A stretch of 64,000 nt of DNA from Punica granatum (Eukaryota; Streptophyta; Magnoliopsida; Myrtales; Lythraceae), in the NCBI RefSeq assembly GCF_007655135.1, contig NC_045129.1, forward strand, positions 31,869,122-31,933,121, read 5' to 3'. Position 1 is the first letter of the stretch. The number at the start of each line of letters is the position of its first letter. The translations under genes and the position numbers were made by a program. Shown here one piece after another: positions 1 through 11,680 of the stretch. The notes beneath the pieces are model-generated. The model had not been told where the DNA came from and did not search any database. It worked only from the letters and a program-made list of their open reading frames with translations.

Positions 1-164
1 TAAAATCATATTGCTTGGAGTAAAGATTGAAACTTGAGCTCTGTGTATAGCACATATAAGTTCTCCTAGAGCTTCATTATAGCACGAAAAATCGAACAAA
101 GTGGAGATTAATTTATGTCTCACAAGCACTATCTAAGTGAACCACTTAAGAGTGGGAACTTATA
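1..164. other. AT-rich sequence, nothing recognised
   Basis: No open reading frame, repeat or motif is recognised. It lies just outside the left arm of the inverted segmental duplication. Confidence 0.5.
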
Positions 165-715
165 ATTGAGAATCACATGATCTCCCTAAGTGATTTCCTA
201 ATAGTTCGTTTTTAGATTAAAAGTATATTTTCATTTACTTAGATTTTTTTAATACTTTTTTGGACTATATAGGATGTGGTATGAGTATGAGAAAATTAAA
301 AGAAAATCCTAAAAGAGGTTATGTTACGAATACTAAGAAATAAAATGTCAAAAAGATTATAAGAAACTTAATATTTAATAATTAAATGTGAACTAAAATT
401 ATAATACCTTTAAAATTAATTTATTGCGGCACGAGTTGGTTTCCCTAGTAATAAAAAAAAAGAAGAAATAGATATTGTATTTGAAGATGGCATGGATATA
501 TCATGTTTATTTATTCATAAATATATGTATATATATTTTTAATATGGAGAAGGTGCTCGGATTTCATTCGCCCTTTGTCCACTTGAACGGCAACAATCTT
601 ACAATACAGGTAAACCAGCCACAAGCCATGTAGGTGGCATCAAAGGGATTTGAACTTGAGTGGAGAGTGTGAAGGCTATTATTATTACATCATTAACCTA
701 AATATGTCGAGATTA

Positions 716-718
<3 letters not shown>

Positions 719-754
<36 letters not shown>

Positions 755-770
755 GCGCGCACACACACAC
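719..770. repeat. Compound microsatellite (AT)n-(CG)n-(AC)n
   Basis: About 34 bp of alternating AT, then a short CGCGCG run, then alternating AC. The partner arm has a (GT)n/(AT)n tract at the matching place next to the CACTA end (35084-35105). Confidence 0.9.
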
Positions 771-1095
771 CCCACAACAAGAAGGGGACCTGGGGCAACC
801 CTTTTGGATGGTCGCCCTAGGTCTCCTGACCCAACTAAAAGGGTCGCCTAACGTACAGTTGGGATAAGTTCGACGATCCATTCAAAAAGGGTCGCCATAG
901 ACCCGACCAAAGGCGACCCAAAAAATGGGTCGATAAGTATTGGTCAGCTAAAGCGAACTTGGGTTGACCCTAAATTTTGGATTGGCTAATGGGAATTGGG
1001 CCGACCCAATTTGGGTGAGCAAAACTGTGGTTTGGCCGACCAAAGTTTTGGGTTAGCCCAGGCATATTACATATGTACATAGCTCGTCTACTGAA
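770..1095 (+). mobile_element. Truncated CACTA (En/Spm-type) transposon end
   Basis: Begins with a decayed terminus (CCACAACAAGAAGGGGACC) that aligns with the inverted-repeat end of the complete element at 35078 (CACTACAAAAGAGGGGACC on the minus strand). It is followed by a subterminal region packed with GGGTCGCC and CCGACCCAA motifs in both orientations, as in CACTA subterminal repeats. The rest of the element is missing: similarity to the complete copy stops at about 1095 and no second terminus follows. Confidence 0.8.
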
Positions 1096-1989
1096 CATCA
1101 TCTGTTTTATACGGAATAACTTTCTGTATATAGACAATTTTTCAATGGAAGTCAAAAAATACTTGTTTTCCGGAAAAAAGTTAAATCCAAATGTCAGACG
1201 CGGCCATGCCCCACAAGCATACAGAGCATAAACAGTGCTTCAGATTGTCTCTTGGAAGCCATACAGACACTTTAAATGACTTCCAAATGACAAAACAGGC
1301 ATACCCTTCTTCGGAAGTGTATAACCGGAGACCGGTCTGATGGAATAACGGCAAACGAAGTTGACCCTGTATTGCCCTGAAAACTCCAGCGGACAGACGC
1401 AATTGGGCAAAACAGACAACAAAACCCTTTTCAGTTTCCCGAGTAACCTCCGAAAAGCATAAAAGGTCGTTTTTAGTGGAAATTCATATCCAGAAGTCCT
1501 TTTTGAGGAAACTTGACGCTGGATGCCTACCTTACACAATGCTACCCTTCCCAAGGCTCACTGTGGAATCGTCGAAATGAATTACACAACTCATCTAGAC
1601 CTCTCGAGCAGTGCTTTAAAGGTCTCAGATGCACTTTTCAAGTCCTTAGAGATCCAATCTCGACAAATAGAGATCATAGTGATCTCCTGAGCACCCAAGC
1701 AACTCAGAAAGCAATCTGAGAAATCCAGCTTCGGACTCCTAGGATGTTTCCGGCACCACATTTGCATTACCAGCTTAAGGGTCAATTGTTCACGTTGTCT
1801 GACAATTTGTGTCAAAATAACCAACGTGAGATGCAGATACAAGAAGCGCTGTCAGAAGCGATCAACTTCGCTCTGGTCACCTGTAATGAGCAAAACCGGT
1901 TTCCGAGCCTCATACGGACTCGGAGCATTTTTCCACGAAAAGTGTCAATCTTGGGCTTGTTAAATCTGTTTTCCCGTATATATCAACAA
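1096..1989. other. Unclassified sequence, probably repeat-derived
   Basis: Contains short open frames on both strands but no recognisable protein. It lies downstream (in element sense, minus strand) of the long LTR-like copy and may be its continuation: the corresponding place in the plus-strand copy (after 12050) is filled by degenerate tandem repeats. Nothing gene-like is supported. Confidence 0.4.
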
Positions 1990-2344
1990 TTCGATGTTCA
2001 ATTTGAACCACGAGCTTTGAATACGTGACCAATCGAGACCCGAGCTTTCTCCTAGTTTTTCCTCTTGAGCCGTGGGGTCCACGGGCTGCCCAAGGGCAGC
2101 CATCCCCTTTGCCGAACCGCCCTTGTCTTCTTCTTCTATTCTCTTGCTCACTCTAAGATCAAAATATCTTGGAGAGGTTGAAGACAATATTCACGCTTCA
2201 CTTCTATGCCATTAATGCTTTTAACGCTTATTCATCAAGAATACTTGGCTCATATTCATCCCCATCCTCATTAGCAAAACTGACTTTTGCTAATCAAGGG
2301 GGTAATTGTGCTTTGTTTTTGCTTAATTGCTCATTAAGCTTGCC

Positions 2345-2350
2345 TATATA
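2345..2350 (-). promoter_or_regulatory. Candidate TATA box of the minus-strand LTR copy
   Basis: TATATA read on the minus strand, in the same relative place as TATATAG at 11674-11680 of the plus-strand copy. Conservation between diverged copies supports a retrotransposon promoter; no start site can be seen. Confidence 0.45.
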
Positions 2351-2599
2351 TTGCATAAAGTGATTAAGCTAATCACATCTCCTCTTGCATGCTCTCTCTA
2401 GCAGCAAAACCGCAGTTTAAGTCGGAATCCATGGCTGTCACTATTCCGACTTATATCCAAAAATTCCCAAACTCCATGGAACACATGTTTTGGACCCAAG
2501 GAGTTCATTTCTGAACTCAGATTTTCGGTTTGAAGTCATTTGCTCATCATTTCAAGTCGATTTCGTTGTTTCGGGCGAAGATCGTGCTCTCTGGTGAAC

Positions 2600-2930
2600 A
2601 GTACACCCGTCACCAGTTCCAGCGCCAGACGCTCGGCGTCACCACACCTGCGCACGCCGGCGTGCTCGTCTGCTCCTGCGTGCGCTTAGCGCTCGTCACC
2701 GCGCGCTCGTGCGCCCTGGACGTCCCTCAGCGTGCATGCATGCACGTCGACACTCTCGCACGTCCGCCTGCCGCATAGGCTCATCACCAGCGCCCCTGCA
2801 CGCCCATCTCCGCATTTACCCGCGTGTCTAGCCGTGCTTGTGCACGCCTGCGCACGTCCTCCCCTCGCGCCTAGCTCACTCGAACGTGCACCCCTTGCAT
2901 CCGAACATCCTTCTGAGGATTCCACCGAGT
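2600..2930. other. GC-rich block inside the LTR copy
   Basis: CpG-rich stretch with repeated GCACGC, CGTGC and CGCACG words, in contrast to the AT-rich surroundings. Open frames cross it on both strands, but the peptides are composition-driven (Arg, Ala, Cys rich) and match nothing known. Confidence 0.5.
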
Positions 2931-3229
2931 CACCTGACTCTCAAACCCTTCCCCGGCTCTTTCCTCGTATCCCGAGGCTAGGTAAAATATTCTCGACTTA
3001 GAGGAGTTAGGGCTCCTTATATTTATTGCGTGTTTATGGAGTAATATGGTGCTTTAAGCATGCTTTGCTTGCAAGTTTACATTTTTATGCAATTTTATGT
3101 TACATCGTGCATATTTATCCTTGATTTACGTGCTAGCATGTCGGGAAACACTTGGATTGTAGTCAAGAAGAACATCCCAACCCGGGAAAGGCATGAGAGC
3201 TCATGGGTTTGCCTCCAAGGGAGGTGACC

Positions 3230-3531
3230 GAATGCTCTCTTACTATTTTCGGGCAAGGAACGATCTTCTTGACCCGATCCAAGTTCGATTCCCGAGTTTC
3301 ATCGTGTTTTCTCACGTGCATGAAGTCGGTATTGTTTTATCGATTCCTTAAATAATATGTTTGTGCATGTTTGCATGTTTGAATGCTCTCTTGCTATTTT
3401 CGGGCAAGGAACGATCTTCTTGACCCGATCCAAGTTCGATTCCCGAGTTTCATCGTGTTTTCTCACGTGCATGAAGTCGGTATTGTTTTATCGATTCCTT
3501 AAATAACATGTTTGTGCATGTTTGCATGTTT
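3230..3531. repeat. Recent tandem duplication, 2 x 151 bp
   Basis: Two head-to-tail copies (3230-3380 and 3381-3531), each starting GAATGCTCTCTT and ending TGCATGTTT, differing by about two bases. A third unit starts with GAATG at 3532 and then diverges. The near identity shows this is younger than the LTR copy in which it lies. Confidence 0.95.
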
Positions 3532-3565
3532 GAATGTGTTATTCAAATCATGGCAATACCGACTT
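3474..3565 (-). other. Inverted repeat (hairpin 2), minus-strand LTR copy
   Basis: Perfect 12-bp arms AAGTCGGTATTG (3474-3485) and CAATACCGACTT (3554-3565) around a 68-bp loop. The homologous place in the plus copy has arms AGCCGGTGC and GCACCGGCT (10481-10564), so the stem sequence differs while pairing is kept. Confidence 0.75.
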
Positions 3566-4450
3566 TGTTAAAAATCGTGTCATTTATCGTGTTTTTTATT
3601 TGAGCATGCGAGAAATGATTCGAAACTAGACAGGGAAACCTCGTGGAACCCTATTCGGGCCATGGGACCAATCAGCCCTCTCCAAGGAATAATGGCCGAG
3701 AGCTTCATGAGCTTATTTGGGTTCCATGAGGCTTTCTTTTCCCGTTTTAAGTCCGTTCTCGGATTATGTGTAATTGTAATTTACGTTATCATCGCAATCT
3801 CGCATAGAAAATGTCTTTTTAAACAAAACATGCATGGATTCGGGTATCGATAACTCATTCGGGTCCATTCGGTTATGAGGGCATTTTCGGTCATTGGACC
3901 AAATTATCCTCGATCCTTATGGAATTGTCTTGGTCGTCGAGTCACGAATCGTTTTCATAATTAATGCATTCAGTAATAACCTTAAGCATTAATTTCACGA
4001 ACGGATTAATCGGGACGTTCACACGATTAATTCATTCAACTTTAATCAACTTTGCACGAATTAGACATTAATTTGTAACTCGTGTCGACGAATTACAAAA
4101 CGGTGTTAATGCCATTTTCAAAATACGCACATTTCCAAACTCGAAACATGCAATACAAAATAACATGGACGTCTAGGATAGACTTGTATGTTTTGACTTG
4201 AGTTTCACCTGATTTCAAGTAATTTAGATTGGAATATAGAAGTTCCTTTTAGATCACTTCCGGATAGATCGACCAAGTCTTTGGCTTTTATGGGGTTCTC
4301 ACACAACCTTAAAAGATCCAAGGAATTGGTCAGCGCCGGTTACAGGTCGAGATGGCTCGTGTTGCATTGTTCCCGTTTTTCTAAAAACAAACTTTCAAAT
4401 CGAGGGTAAGAACGTCAATTTGTGATTTGGCGACATCCTAGGGTTAGTTT

Positions 4451-4550
4451 GATAGAAACACGATGGTATCGGAATAAGAACGGACTACCTGTTTAGGTGC
4501 AGGTTCATCTGCATAGCTCCTTCTTATTCCCACTGATGAGTTTCTATCAT
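4451..4550 (-). other. Imperfect long hairpin (hairpin 1), minus-strand LTR copy
   Basis: Arms 4451-4480 and 4521-4548 pair over about 28 bp (GATAGAAACACGATGG... against ...GATGAGTTTCTATC). The loop holds AGGTTCATCTGCA, the reverse complement of TGCAGATGAACCT in the loop of the homologous hairpin at 9506-9611. Confidence 0.75.
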
Positions 4551-5649
4551 ACTAGCGTAGTTTAGAGCGTTAGTTAGGTATTCTGTATCAAAATATAATT
4601 ACTTGAATAATTATTCATCTCGACCTAACCGAACACTAGAAATGGCTAGGTGGAACTCTAGGTTCCAAATCTAGAGTCAAAATACAAGTTTGGATGAATT
4701 TAGTGTAACTTCAGTGTCACAACACCGAATCATTGTAAAATCAATCCACACACATGAGATTTGACTACGGATACCCGAGATGTCAAATTCTCTAACCAAA
4801 GCTGAATGCTAAAAACATTAGCACGCGCTTGTTTGTCTAGGATAGGATTTGCATGCCAAAATACCCCGGATTAACAACTTGTTAAAACACGTACACTTGA
4901 CAATAACAAACACTTTGTCTGTTAATAACATGATGCGTGTTACCTTTCTACACTTGCTTGTCATGCGGGATGAGCCTTATCCCTAGGACGAACATTACAT
5001 GGTCTAACACCCTATTCATCGATCATAGGATCTAACGCCTTGATCAACACTCACATGGTCCAATGCCCTATTCAATAAGAGCGCATATTGAATTTCAGTT
5101 TTTTTGGTTTCTCCATAAACTCACGGTGAGTTAGAGCGGAATAATAACCGAATGCAAACTAACTGAGATTCAATAATTTGTAATTATGTTTTGTTGTATT
5201 ATTTTTAAGAGCGCATTGTAAGGATATTATCTTGTACATTCAATTTGTAAGAATCTCAGTCGGTAAGCAAATGGTCCGAGAGTCGAATCATTCGAATCGG
5301 CTTCTTGCTTGTCCAAAGGAAAGTAAACCCGAGATCTCGTGGTTTTGGTTCACGCAGGAACTCAACCGTCATGGTTTGATGAACTGTAACACAAGATTGT
5401 GAACCAATTCCCCGACATACGGGCTTACTTTTCTCTCGGCTACTCAACCGACATCGTTTAATTCATCAAATTTTCGGTGTCAATACGTGCGAGTCGAGTG
5501 TAGCTTAATTCACGTGGTAAATAATTAAAACATGCAAACTTAGTAAACTAGAGTATCGAAATGGCGTGTGGGATATAGGCCCACACGTAACATGAACCCC
5601 CGAACTCGGACTTTCCGATTCCACATGACCAATGCCTTAGCAAAACTAA

Positions 5650-5962
5650 GAGTGTGTTTGGATTCGCAATAATTTTCAACTCAACTCAACTCAACTCCAT
5701 TTATCTTCAATTCAACATCACAATTATTACTTTTTTTATTTTTTAAATATTTTTAACTATTCAATTCAATTTTTAATATCAAATTATTTCAACTATTCAT
5801 TACTTTTTCACAATTCATCAACACAATCATTACTTAATCATTATTTTTCTCTCAATTATTTATTATTTTTTCACACTTTTTCTTATAATTCAACAATACA
5901 ATCATTACAAATCAATTAAAATCAAAACTCAACTCAACTCAACTCTCAATCCAAACACACCC
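5650..5962. mobile_element. Tourist/PIF-Harbinger-like MITE with TAA target duplication
   Basis: 313 bp, AT-rich, no coding capacity. Terminal inverted repeats GAGTGTGTTTGGATT and AATCCAAACACACCC, flanked by TAA at 5647-5649 and 5963-5965, the 3-bp duplication of PIF/Harbinger transposons. ACTCAACTC runs sit inside both ends. The homologous LTR copy (8290-8330) has no insertion here and gives the empty site. Related copies lie near 32020, 49080 and 51738. Confidence 0.9.
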
Positions 5963-6159
5963 TAAGTGTTTCATACCCCTAGACCTGGGTAACTTATCGG
6001 CCCTCGACCTTCGGGTTGTAAAATGATAAGTGGCGACTCCTTCTCACGCGTGTCCGTCACACATCCCCGGGAAGGTGGACACTCCCAAGCCTCACGATCC
6101 AAATAGATGGCGTGCTTCATCGAGCATGTATGGATCCGAATTTTGTCTCGCCGAGACAC

Positions 6160-6800
6160 GCTTATGTGTGCACAATCACACGGCTTGGGAGCATCCACCT
6201 TCTGGAGAGACGCGTGAAAAGAAATCTCCACTGCCTGTTTACGACCTAGAGGTCAAGAGCTGGTGCGTTGCTCAAGTCTAGGGGTAAGGGATATACCTAG
6301 TTTGCTAAGGCATATGGTCTTACGAAATAAGGAGTTTCGAGTTTGGGGATTCTGTTATGTGTGGGCCAATATCCCGCACGCTCTGTCGGTACTTTAGTTT
6401 GTCTAGGATTTGCCATTTTTAATTTCTTTACCGCTTGATTAGGTATCGCTCGTCTTGCTCGGTTTTACACCGTAAATTCCTAGTTACAATTGAGTTGGAC
6501 TAAATGGCTAAAAGAAGAGTGGAAACGTATCGATGGATCGGTCCACTGTCCTTGCGTCTCGGTTAACCTGACCATGAAACAGGTTTACTACGTGGACCGA
6601 GCCCGTGACTCAGGCGGTCTCACTAATCTCAGGGACCCGTAAACCGACTTGACCGACTTCGACACTCGGACCTCTCTCTAGCTGACTAAGATCAATACAA
6701 GAATGAATGTACAAATAAATTTCTCACAATGTAATCTTAAATAAATGCAAATTACATCAAACGGATCCCATCAGTTCGCGTTTGGCCAATAATCCGTGGA
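6160..6800 (+). repeat. Third, partial copy of the long LTR-like repeat
   Basis: Matches 8110-8670 in the same orientation: CTAGGGGTA, CTAAGGCATATGGTCTT, ATCCCGCAC, GTTTGTCTAGG, then AAATAAATGCAAA and GCCAATAAT-like blocks. Together with the minus copy ending at 6140 it forms a local inverted repeat centred near 6090-6180. Similarity fades near 6800. Confidence 0.65.
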
Positions 6801-8109
6801 ACGAAGATGAAGGAGGCGATGAGGCAGCTGTGTAAGGAAGATGAAGGGGAGAAGAAAGATGGAGGATTGGTAATAGAGTGATGGAAGAGGGAGAAGAAAG
6901 GAAAGAGAGTGATGGAAATGAGAGCAAGAGTGTTGGGGATAACAGAAGGAGATTGAGGGAAGCTGGGAACAAGAGTGAGTGAAGGAGATGGAAGGTGATG
7001 GTGATGGAACTATTGAGAGGATAGTGAGCTGCTAGTGTTGATGAGACGGTGTTGGTGGCGGTGATATAGAAGGAAGAAGTAGAGGATGAAGAAAAGGAAT
7101 GTGAGGAAGAGGCCGAGGAAGAGGGTGGTGATCCGAGGATGAGAAGAGATGGTGATGAAGGAAATAGAGGTAAGAGAAGATTAGGAGAATGAATGGTGAT
7201 GGGTAATGCAAATGTAGTTGGGTCCTCCTTAATGGTCCTCGAGCGCTGGTGGACCAAAACGAGGTGCTGACAACTTGTTCCTTTTTGGCTGGATGCTCGG
7301 GTAGGTGATGCAACCAAAGATTTTGAGAAGAATCCCAGTTTAGACCCGGCAATTACCGTGGGACCTCTAATAGCCATTTCCTCTCCTCATTTTTGGATTA
7401 TTTCAGGGAAGACCGTGCAAGGACACGGAGCTTAGTTCTCGCAAGTCAAGGGTGCCCCCGACACCAAGCAGATGGGAGTGTGGGAAGTCCGTGACAGGCA
7501 CGAGGAAGAAGGAAAGGGTGTGTGAAGCCATATCAAAATCGTAAAGATCATGACGGATAGTGAGAATGCGCAAAGGAATTAGAGGTGTATGAAAAAAGGA
7601 AGTAAAGATCAAGACAGACCGAGGAAAGGGAGTTTAGGGTTGGGACTAGGCCCGACAGGAAAATAAAAGTTGGGATTAGACCTGACAAGAAAGTGAATGT
7701 AGGACTGGGCCTGGTAAGAAGGTAAATATTGGACTGAGACCAACAAGAAAGTAAAAATGTGGGATTGGCCCAGCAGGAAAGTAAAGTGGGACTGAGCCCA
7801 GCAGGAAAGTAAATGTGGGAATGGGCCCGACAAAAAAGCAAAGGTGGGACTGGGCCTGGCAGGAAAGCAGAGATGGGACTCAGATGATCCTAGGTGCACA
7901 GGAAGTGCGGGCAAGGAAGTAAATATTGGGGCATGGCTCGGATGTGCAGGAAACGCGAATGTGCTAAGGAGTTGCGTCAGACACAGAAAAGAATCAATTT
8001 TGATTTGCTTGGCGTTGGGTTTGCTTGGAGAGATGACATTGGGTCGTCTCTGTTTCTGTTACGACCGGTTGTCTATGCTTAGCGGGGATGTCTCAATCAT
8101 CTTGGAACA
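6801..8109. other. Purine-rich stretch and repeat-derived sequence
   Basis: 6800-7190 is strongly GA-rich on the plus strand. It opens a 206-codon frame on the minus strand whose product is Ser/Leu/Pro low-complexity with no domain, so it is not called a gene. 7200-7630 has nothing recognisable. 7634-7880 is a minisatellite, listed separately. Confidence 0.5.
7634..7880 (+). repeat. Minisatellite, ~30-bp unit, about eight copies
   Basis: Diverged head-to-tail copies of a unit near GTGGGACTGGGCCYRRCAGG AAAGTAAA, with unit lengths varying between about 27 and 32 bp. Minus-strand frames across it give repeating peptides (LSCWAQSHF-like), a by-product of the repeat. Confidence 0.85.
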
Positions 8110-9505
8110 TATCCGCTGGGCGGTTGTGCGAACCCGAATTTGCTCTCGTCGGGGCACGCATGCGTGCAAGCTGATCGCACGGTTTAGGAGTGTCTACCTT
8201 CCCGTGGGAACGCGTGACGGACATGCGTGAGAAGGAGTGGCCACTTAGCATTTTTCGACCCGAAAGTCGAGGGATGGTAAGTACACAGGTCTAGGGGTAG
8301 TTGATACACCTAGTATGCTAAGGCATATGGTCTTGTGGAACTCAAAGTTCCGAATGCGGGGGTTCTATTAAGTACGGGCCTATATCCCGCACACTCTTTC
8401 GGTACTCTGTTTGTCTAGGGCTTGCCGTTTTTACTTATTTACATAGTGTATTAGGTTGCACACTCCTTGCCCGTTTTGACACCATAAATTCGATGAAACG
8501 CTCATACCTTCTGCTCACCGACCGGGGTCGTTACAACGACTGAATGAAATTACAAAAAGACATCCTTATAATATGCCCTCAAATAAATGCAAAATAAAGA
8601 CGCGATATAGTACATGGACACGGTCAGTTTGCATAAGGCCAATTATTTCGCTCAGCCTCACCGTAAATTTTTGAACGACCATAAAAGAAATTAAGGTAAC
8701 GCGAGCTCAAAGAGTTGGGGGTCGGGTTTGACTAGACTGACAGATGTCAGAAGAGTCGCATGACTCCCGAGACAATCGTATAATCGTTCAAGCTCCCGGG
8801 TGATTGTCTAATCATGATTCATGCACCCGATCCAAGTCTTCCACATAGACACTACTCGAAGCAAGACAATGACTCAAGGCTAGACCTTATTCCGCACTCG
8901 GGTTGCACGTGCTCAATGTGTATAGGTGTTGGACCCATGAGCGATGTTTTGGGGAGTTGGACCATGTGCAAAACGTTTCCTATGGGCTTAGACTCGAACT
9001 GCGATCAAACATCAAAAAACAAATAAATGCAAAGGAAAACATATAAAAACTGACAAAAGTAGATAAGTGGTGTGTTAAGCCATTTTTACGTGATTAACCA
9101 ATTATGAACCAGGATTAATTGGCAAACAATTTCCTAGCCTAAACAGAACCAAAATGCATGCGCAGTGCTAAGTCAACTTTTGTGTGTGAGTCTGTTTTAG
9201 ACTGTTCTGCATGGTGACGATATCGCTCTTACGGATTATGTCAGAAACATATTTTTATCGGAAAATTCAAAATCTAACCCCTTTTGCCTAATTGCCTGTG
9301 TTCGGTTATGCCGGGTGCACAATTAGTCAAATCCAGTGTTTTATGACAAGAGAACCCGTTCTACGCATAAACTTAAGGAAACGGGGGCACGGAATGCCAC
9401 GAGTGCACCAAGGCTTCTATCTTCACCCGTGAGGACTGGAGAGCCTTTCACGGGCCGTCCCCGCTCGTGTCTCTTGTCCGATTCCTTAAGCTCTTGGAGC
9501 TGTGC

Positions 9506-9611
9506 TAGGATAACATAAACACTTCAGTTGGGTGAAACGGACAATGCAGATGAACCTACGCCTGCATAGGCTGCCCGACTACTCCCAATCAGCAGTGTTT
9601 CATTTATGCTA
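9506..9611 (+). other. Imperfect long hairpin (hairpin 1), plus-strand LTR copy
   Basis: Arms 9506-9532 and 9584-9611 pair over about 26 bp (TAGGATAACATAAACAC... against ...GTGTTTCATTTATGCTA). An inner mini-hairpin ATGCAG/CTGCAT flanks the shared TGCAGATGAACCT loop word. Confidence 0.75.
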
Positions 9612-10480
9612 ACCCAGGAGTGTCGGTAAATCAAGAACCGATGACATTGCCCTTACATTTTAAAAGAAGTTTGCGAAAATGGTGAGATTACGTGATGCGG
9701 GCTACCTTGGATCTTTCAGGGTTATGATTAAGCCCCAAGAGAGCCAAAAGAGCGGTCGGTCTACCTAGGAGATATCCGAAGAAGACTCCAGTATCACGAC
9801 CTGAGCGACTTGAAATTAGGCACGTCCTCATGTCAGGATATGCGAGTCTACCTCGGATCCCATGCCACATCGGACCATGCGTCTCGGTAATTTGGAAAAT
9901 TTTAATTTAAAAAGGGCACAGCCACTCGTTCTTAATCTATCGATGTGATTATCAGTTATTAGCCAATTTATGCCCTTGGCCTAAAGTCGAGTGGTTTGCT
10001 TAGCCAAATTGCACGTCCCATTTTCCGTTTGTGGAAATTTTTTAGCGTTTATGTCCTAGCGCCTCAAGCGCACGGGTCGATAATCGATTTACGACACGAA
10101 GACCAAGACTGGTCCTCGATGGCCAAGTATGCTTGGTCAATAATGGCCGGTGCACTCTTGAGCCCTTGTGGCTCGAGGTGGTTCTCGATACTCAAATCCA
10201 TGCAAATTGCTTGAATTAACGTGCTCGACATGCGATTTATCGTCCGGTTATCGATAAAATGGAAAGTGCGATTACAACCAATCCGAGCAACGACTTTAAA
10301 TCGAAGAAAGGAGGCCATTCTTGGCTTGAGATGGGTCAAGGAGCTCTCGGCTCACTCCCCTCAAGGGTGGTCGAGAGTGCTCTTGAACCGTCATGGGGTC
10401 ATGCATGGTCTCTTTGCCTCGGTTTCAAGCGTTTCTCGCATGCAACACGTATTAAACACGATAATAACATATATTCTCCA

Positions 10481-10564
10481 AGCCGGTGCCGCCATGCTCT
10501 TGTAATCACAAACAAGCACACAAGCATGCATAATATTTAACGTAATCTATAAACAGCACCGGCT
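10481..10564 (+). other. Inverted repeat (hairpin 2), plus-strand LTR copy
   Basis: Arms AGCCGGTGC (10481-10489) and GCACCGGCT (10556-10564), perfectly complementary, 66-bp loop. Homologous to 3474-3565 with changed but still complementary arms. Confidence 0.75.
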
Positions 10565-11673
10565 CATTCATCAAGAAATGTAAAAACACACGGGAAAACG
10601 ACCAAGATCGTGAAGGAGGAGGCCACCCTTGGCTCAAGTGAGCCAAAGAGGCTCTCGGCCACATCCTTAGTGGACATGGCTGAGAGGACTATTTGGCCTC
10701 CTTGAGCCAGGATGGCCTTCTCGATCTCGAGCTTGGCCTCTTCCCGTAAGGCAAACATGTTACACGTATACATCCATGCACATACATCGTTACAAGACTG
10801 AAATAACGAAATAAGAGCGGAATAAAGGAGACATGCATAATAATCGAACAAAAGCCACCTTATCGCCCCACAAAATTAATGATCTAGGAGTCCTAGCTTC
10901 TCTAAGTCGTAAGAGGTTTATACCTAGCCTCGAAGGCTTGAAGAAATGTAGGAGAAGTTGCTAGAATGGTCACTAGAAACTTGAGCAACCGGCTGGACCA
11001 ACTTGGGCGAGAGGGACCAAAGGGGTTCGATAGGGAATTCGGCTGGGCCAAGGGGCTCGGGATGCCTTCTCCAAGTCGGCACGGGATGGCTCGACCCCTA
11101 AGAGGTTGTTTGAGGTGGCTATAGGTGGCTCGTGGCGCGCAAGAACCTATGCTAACCCAAAAACACAAAAGGAAACCGGTGAGGCACAAGCAGAATCCTG
11201 TAAGGAAAAAGGAGAGATACGGGTGGTTTGGCTGGTTTGCTTGAATACTCCTTGCTCCAAAGGGACCCTTGGAGGGTGCTTAAGGATGTGCTCGAGCCCA
11301 AACACAAAGGGCTAAGTCGCATAAGGGTAAGCAATCTCGAAAAGAGGCGGTGACACTCGAGATCACAAAGCAACTGGTTTCTGTGGTGGGCTAGAACCGG
11401 GTGTTAGAGATTTCAAATGGCAAAACTAGGCCCGCCAATAGACTCGGAGGTCGTAAACATGGGGGGAATGTACTTAGTTTAAGGTTCGGGCTAGGTCGGA
11501 TGGGTGGTCGTCGAAAAACGGTTTGTTTTCCGGCAAGTTTTGCCTTGTTTCGGTGGGTGCAAGGGCCTGGACGACTAGAGCTTTTTAGGGCTGCCTTTGA
11601 GAGGATTTTGAGAGAGAATGCTTGAGGGAGAATGGCAAGAGTGGAAGTCCTTAAGTTAATGATGCATAGGGCG

Positions 11674-11680
11674 TATATAG
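11674..11680 (+). promoter_or_regulatory. Candidate TATA box of the plus-strand LTR copy
   Basis: TATATAG at a position homologous to the minus-strand TATATA at 2345-2350. Probably the core promoter of the parental retrotransposon. Confidence 0.45.

Larger units (their letters stand above)
165..1095 (+). repeat. Left arm of inverted segmental duplication (partner 34722-35730)
   Basis: Reads as a diverged reverse complement of 34722-35730. Matching landmarks in order are GACTATATAGGATGTGG near 265, the block around GGCAACAATCTTACAATACAGG near 580, an AT/GT microsatellite, a CACTA transposon end near 770, and the stretch ending in GAGCTATGTACATATG (reverse complement) near 1070. Both flank and transposon end are shared, so the duplication happened after the CACTA element was in place. 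Similarity stops near 1095. Confidence 0.85.
1990..6140 (-). repeat. Long LTR-like repeat, minus-strand copy
   Basis: Reverse complement matches 8110-12050 along nearly its whole length at clearly diverged but continuous similarity. Landmarks in element sense: GGAGTCGCCACTTA (6034 region), GTCTAGGGGTA, the CTAAGGCAT block, hairpin 1 (4451-4550), CCTTGGATCTTT (4320 region), AAGCTCTCGG (3700 region), hairpin 2 (3474-3565), ACCTAGCCTCG (2985 region), a TATATA box (2345-2350) and TTGAACATCGAATTG (1990-2005). The size, a TATA box deep inside and absence of coding capacity suggest the LTR of a long-LTR Ty3/gypsy (Tat/Ogre-like) element; that assignment is inference. Interrupted by a MITE at 5650-5962. 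Confidence 0.75.

Noticed and set aside
6757..7377. 206-codon minus-strand frame
   Set aside because: Ser/Leu/Pro low-complexity product of a GA-rich stretch, no domain, no splice or promoter context.
7548..7914. Minus-strand frames with repeating LSCWAQSHF-like peptides
   Set aside because: They only translate the ~30-bp minisatellite.
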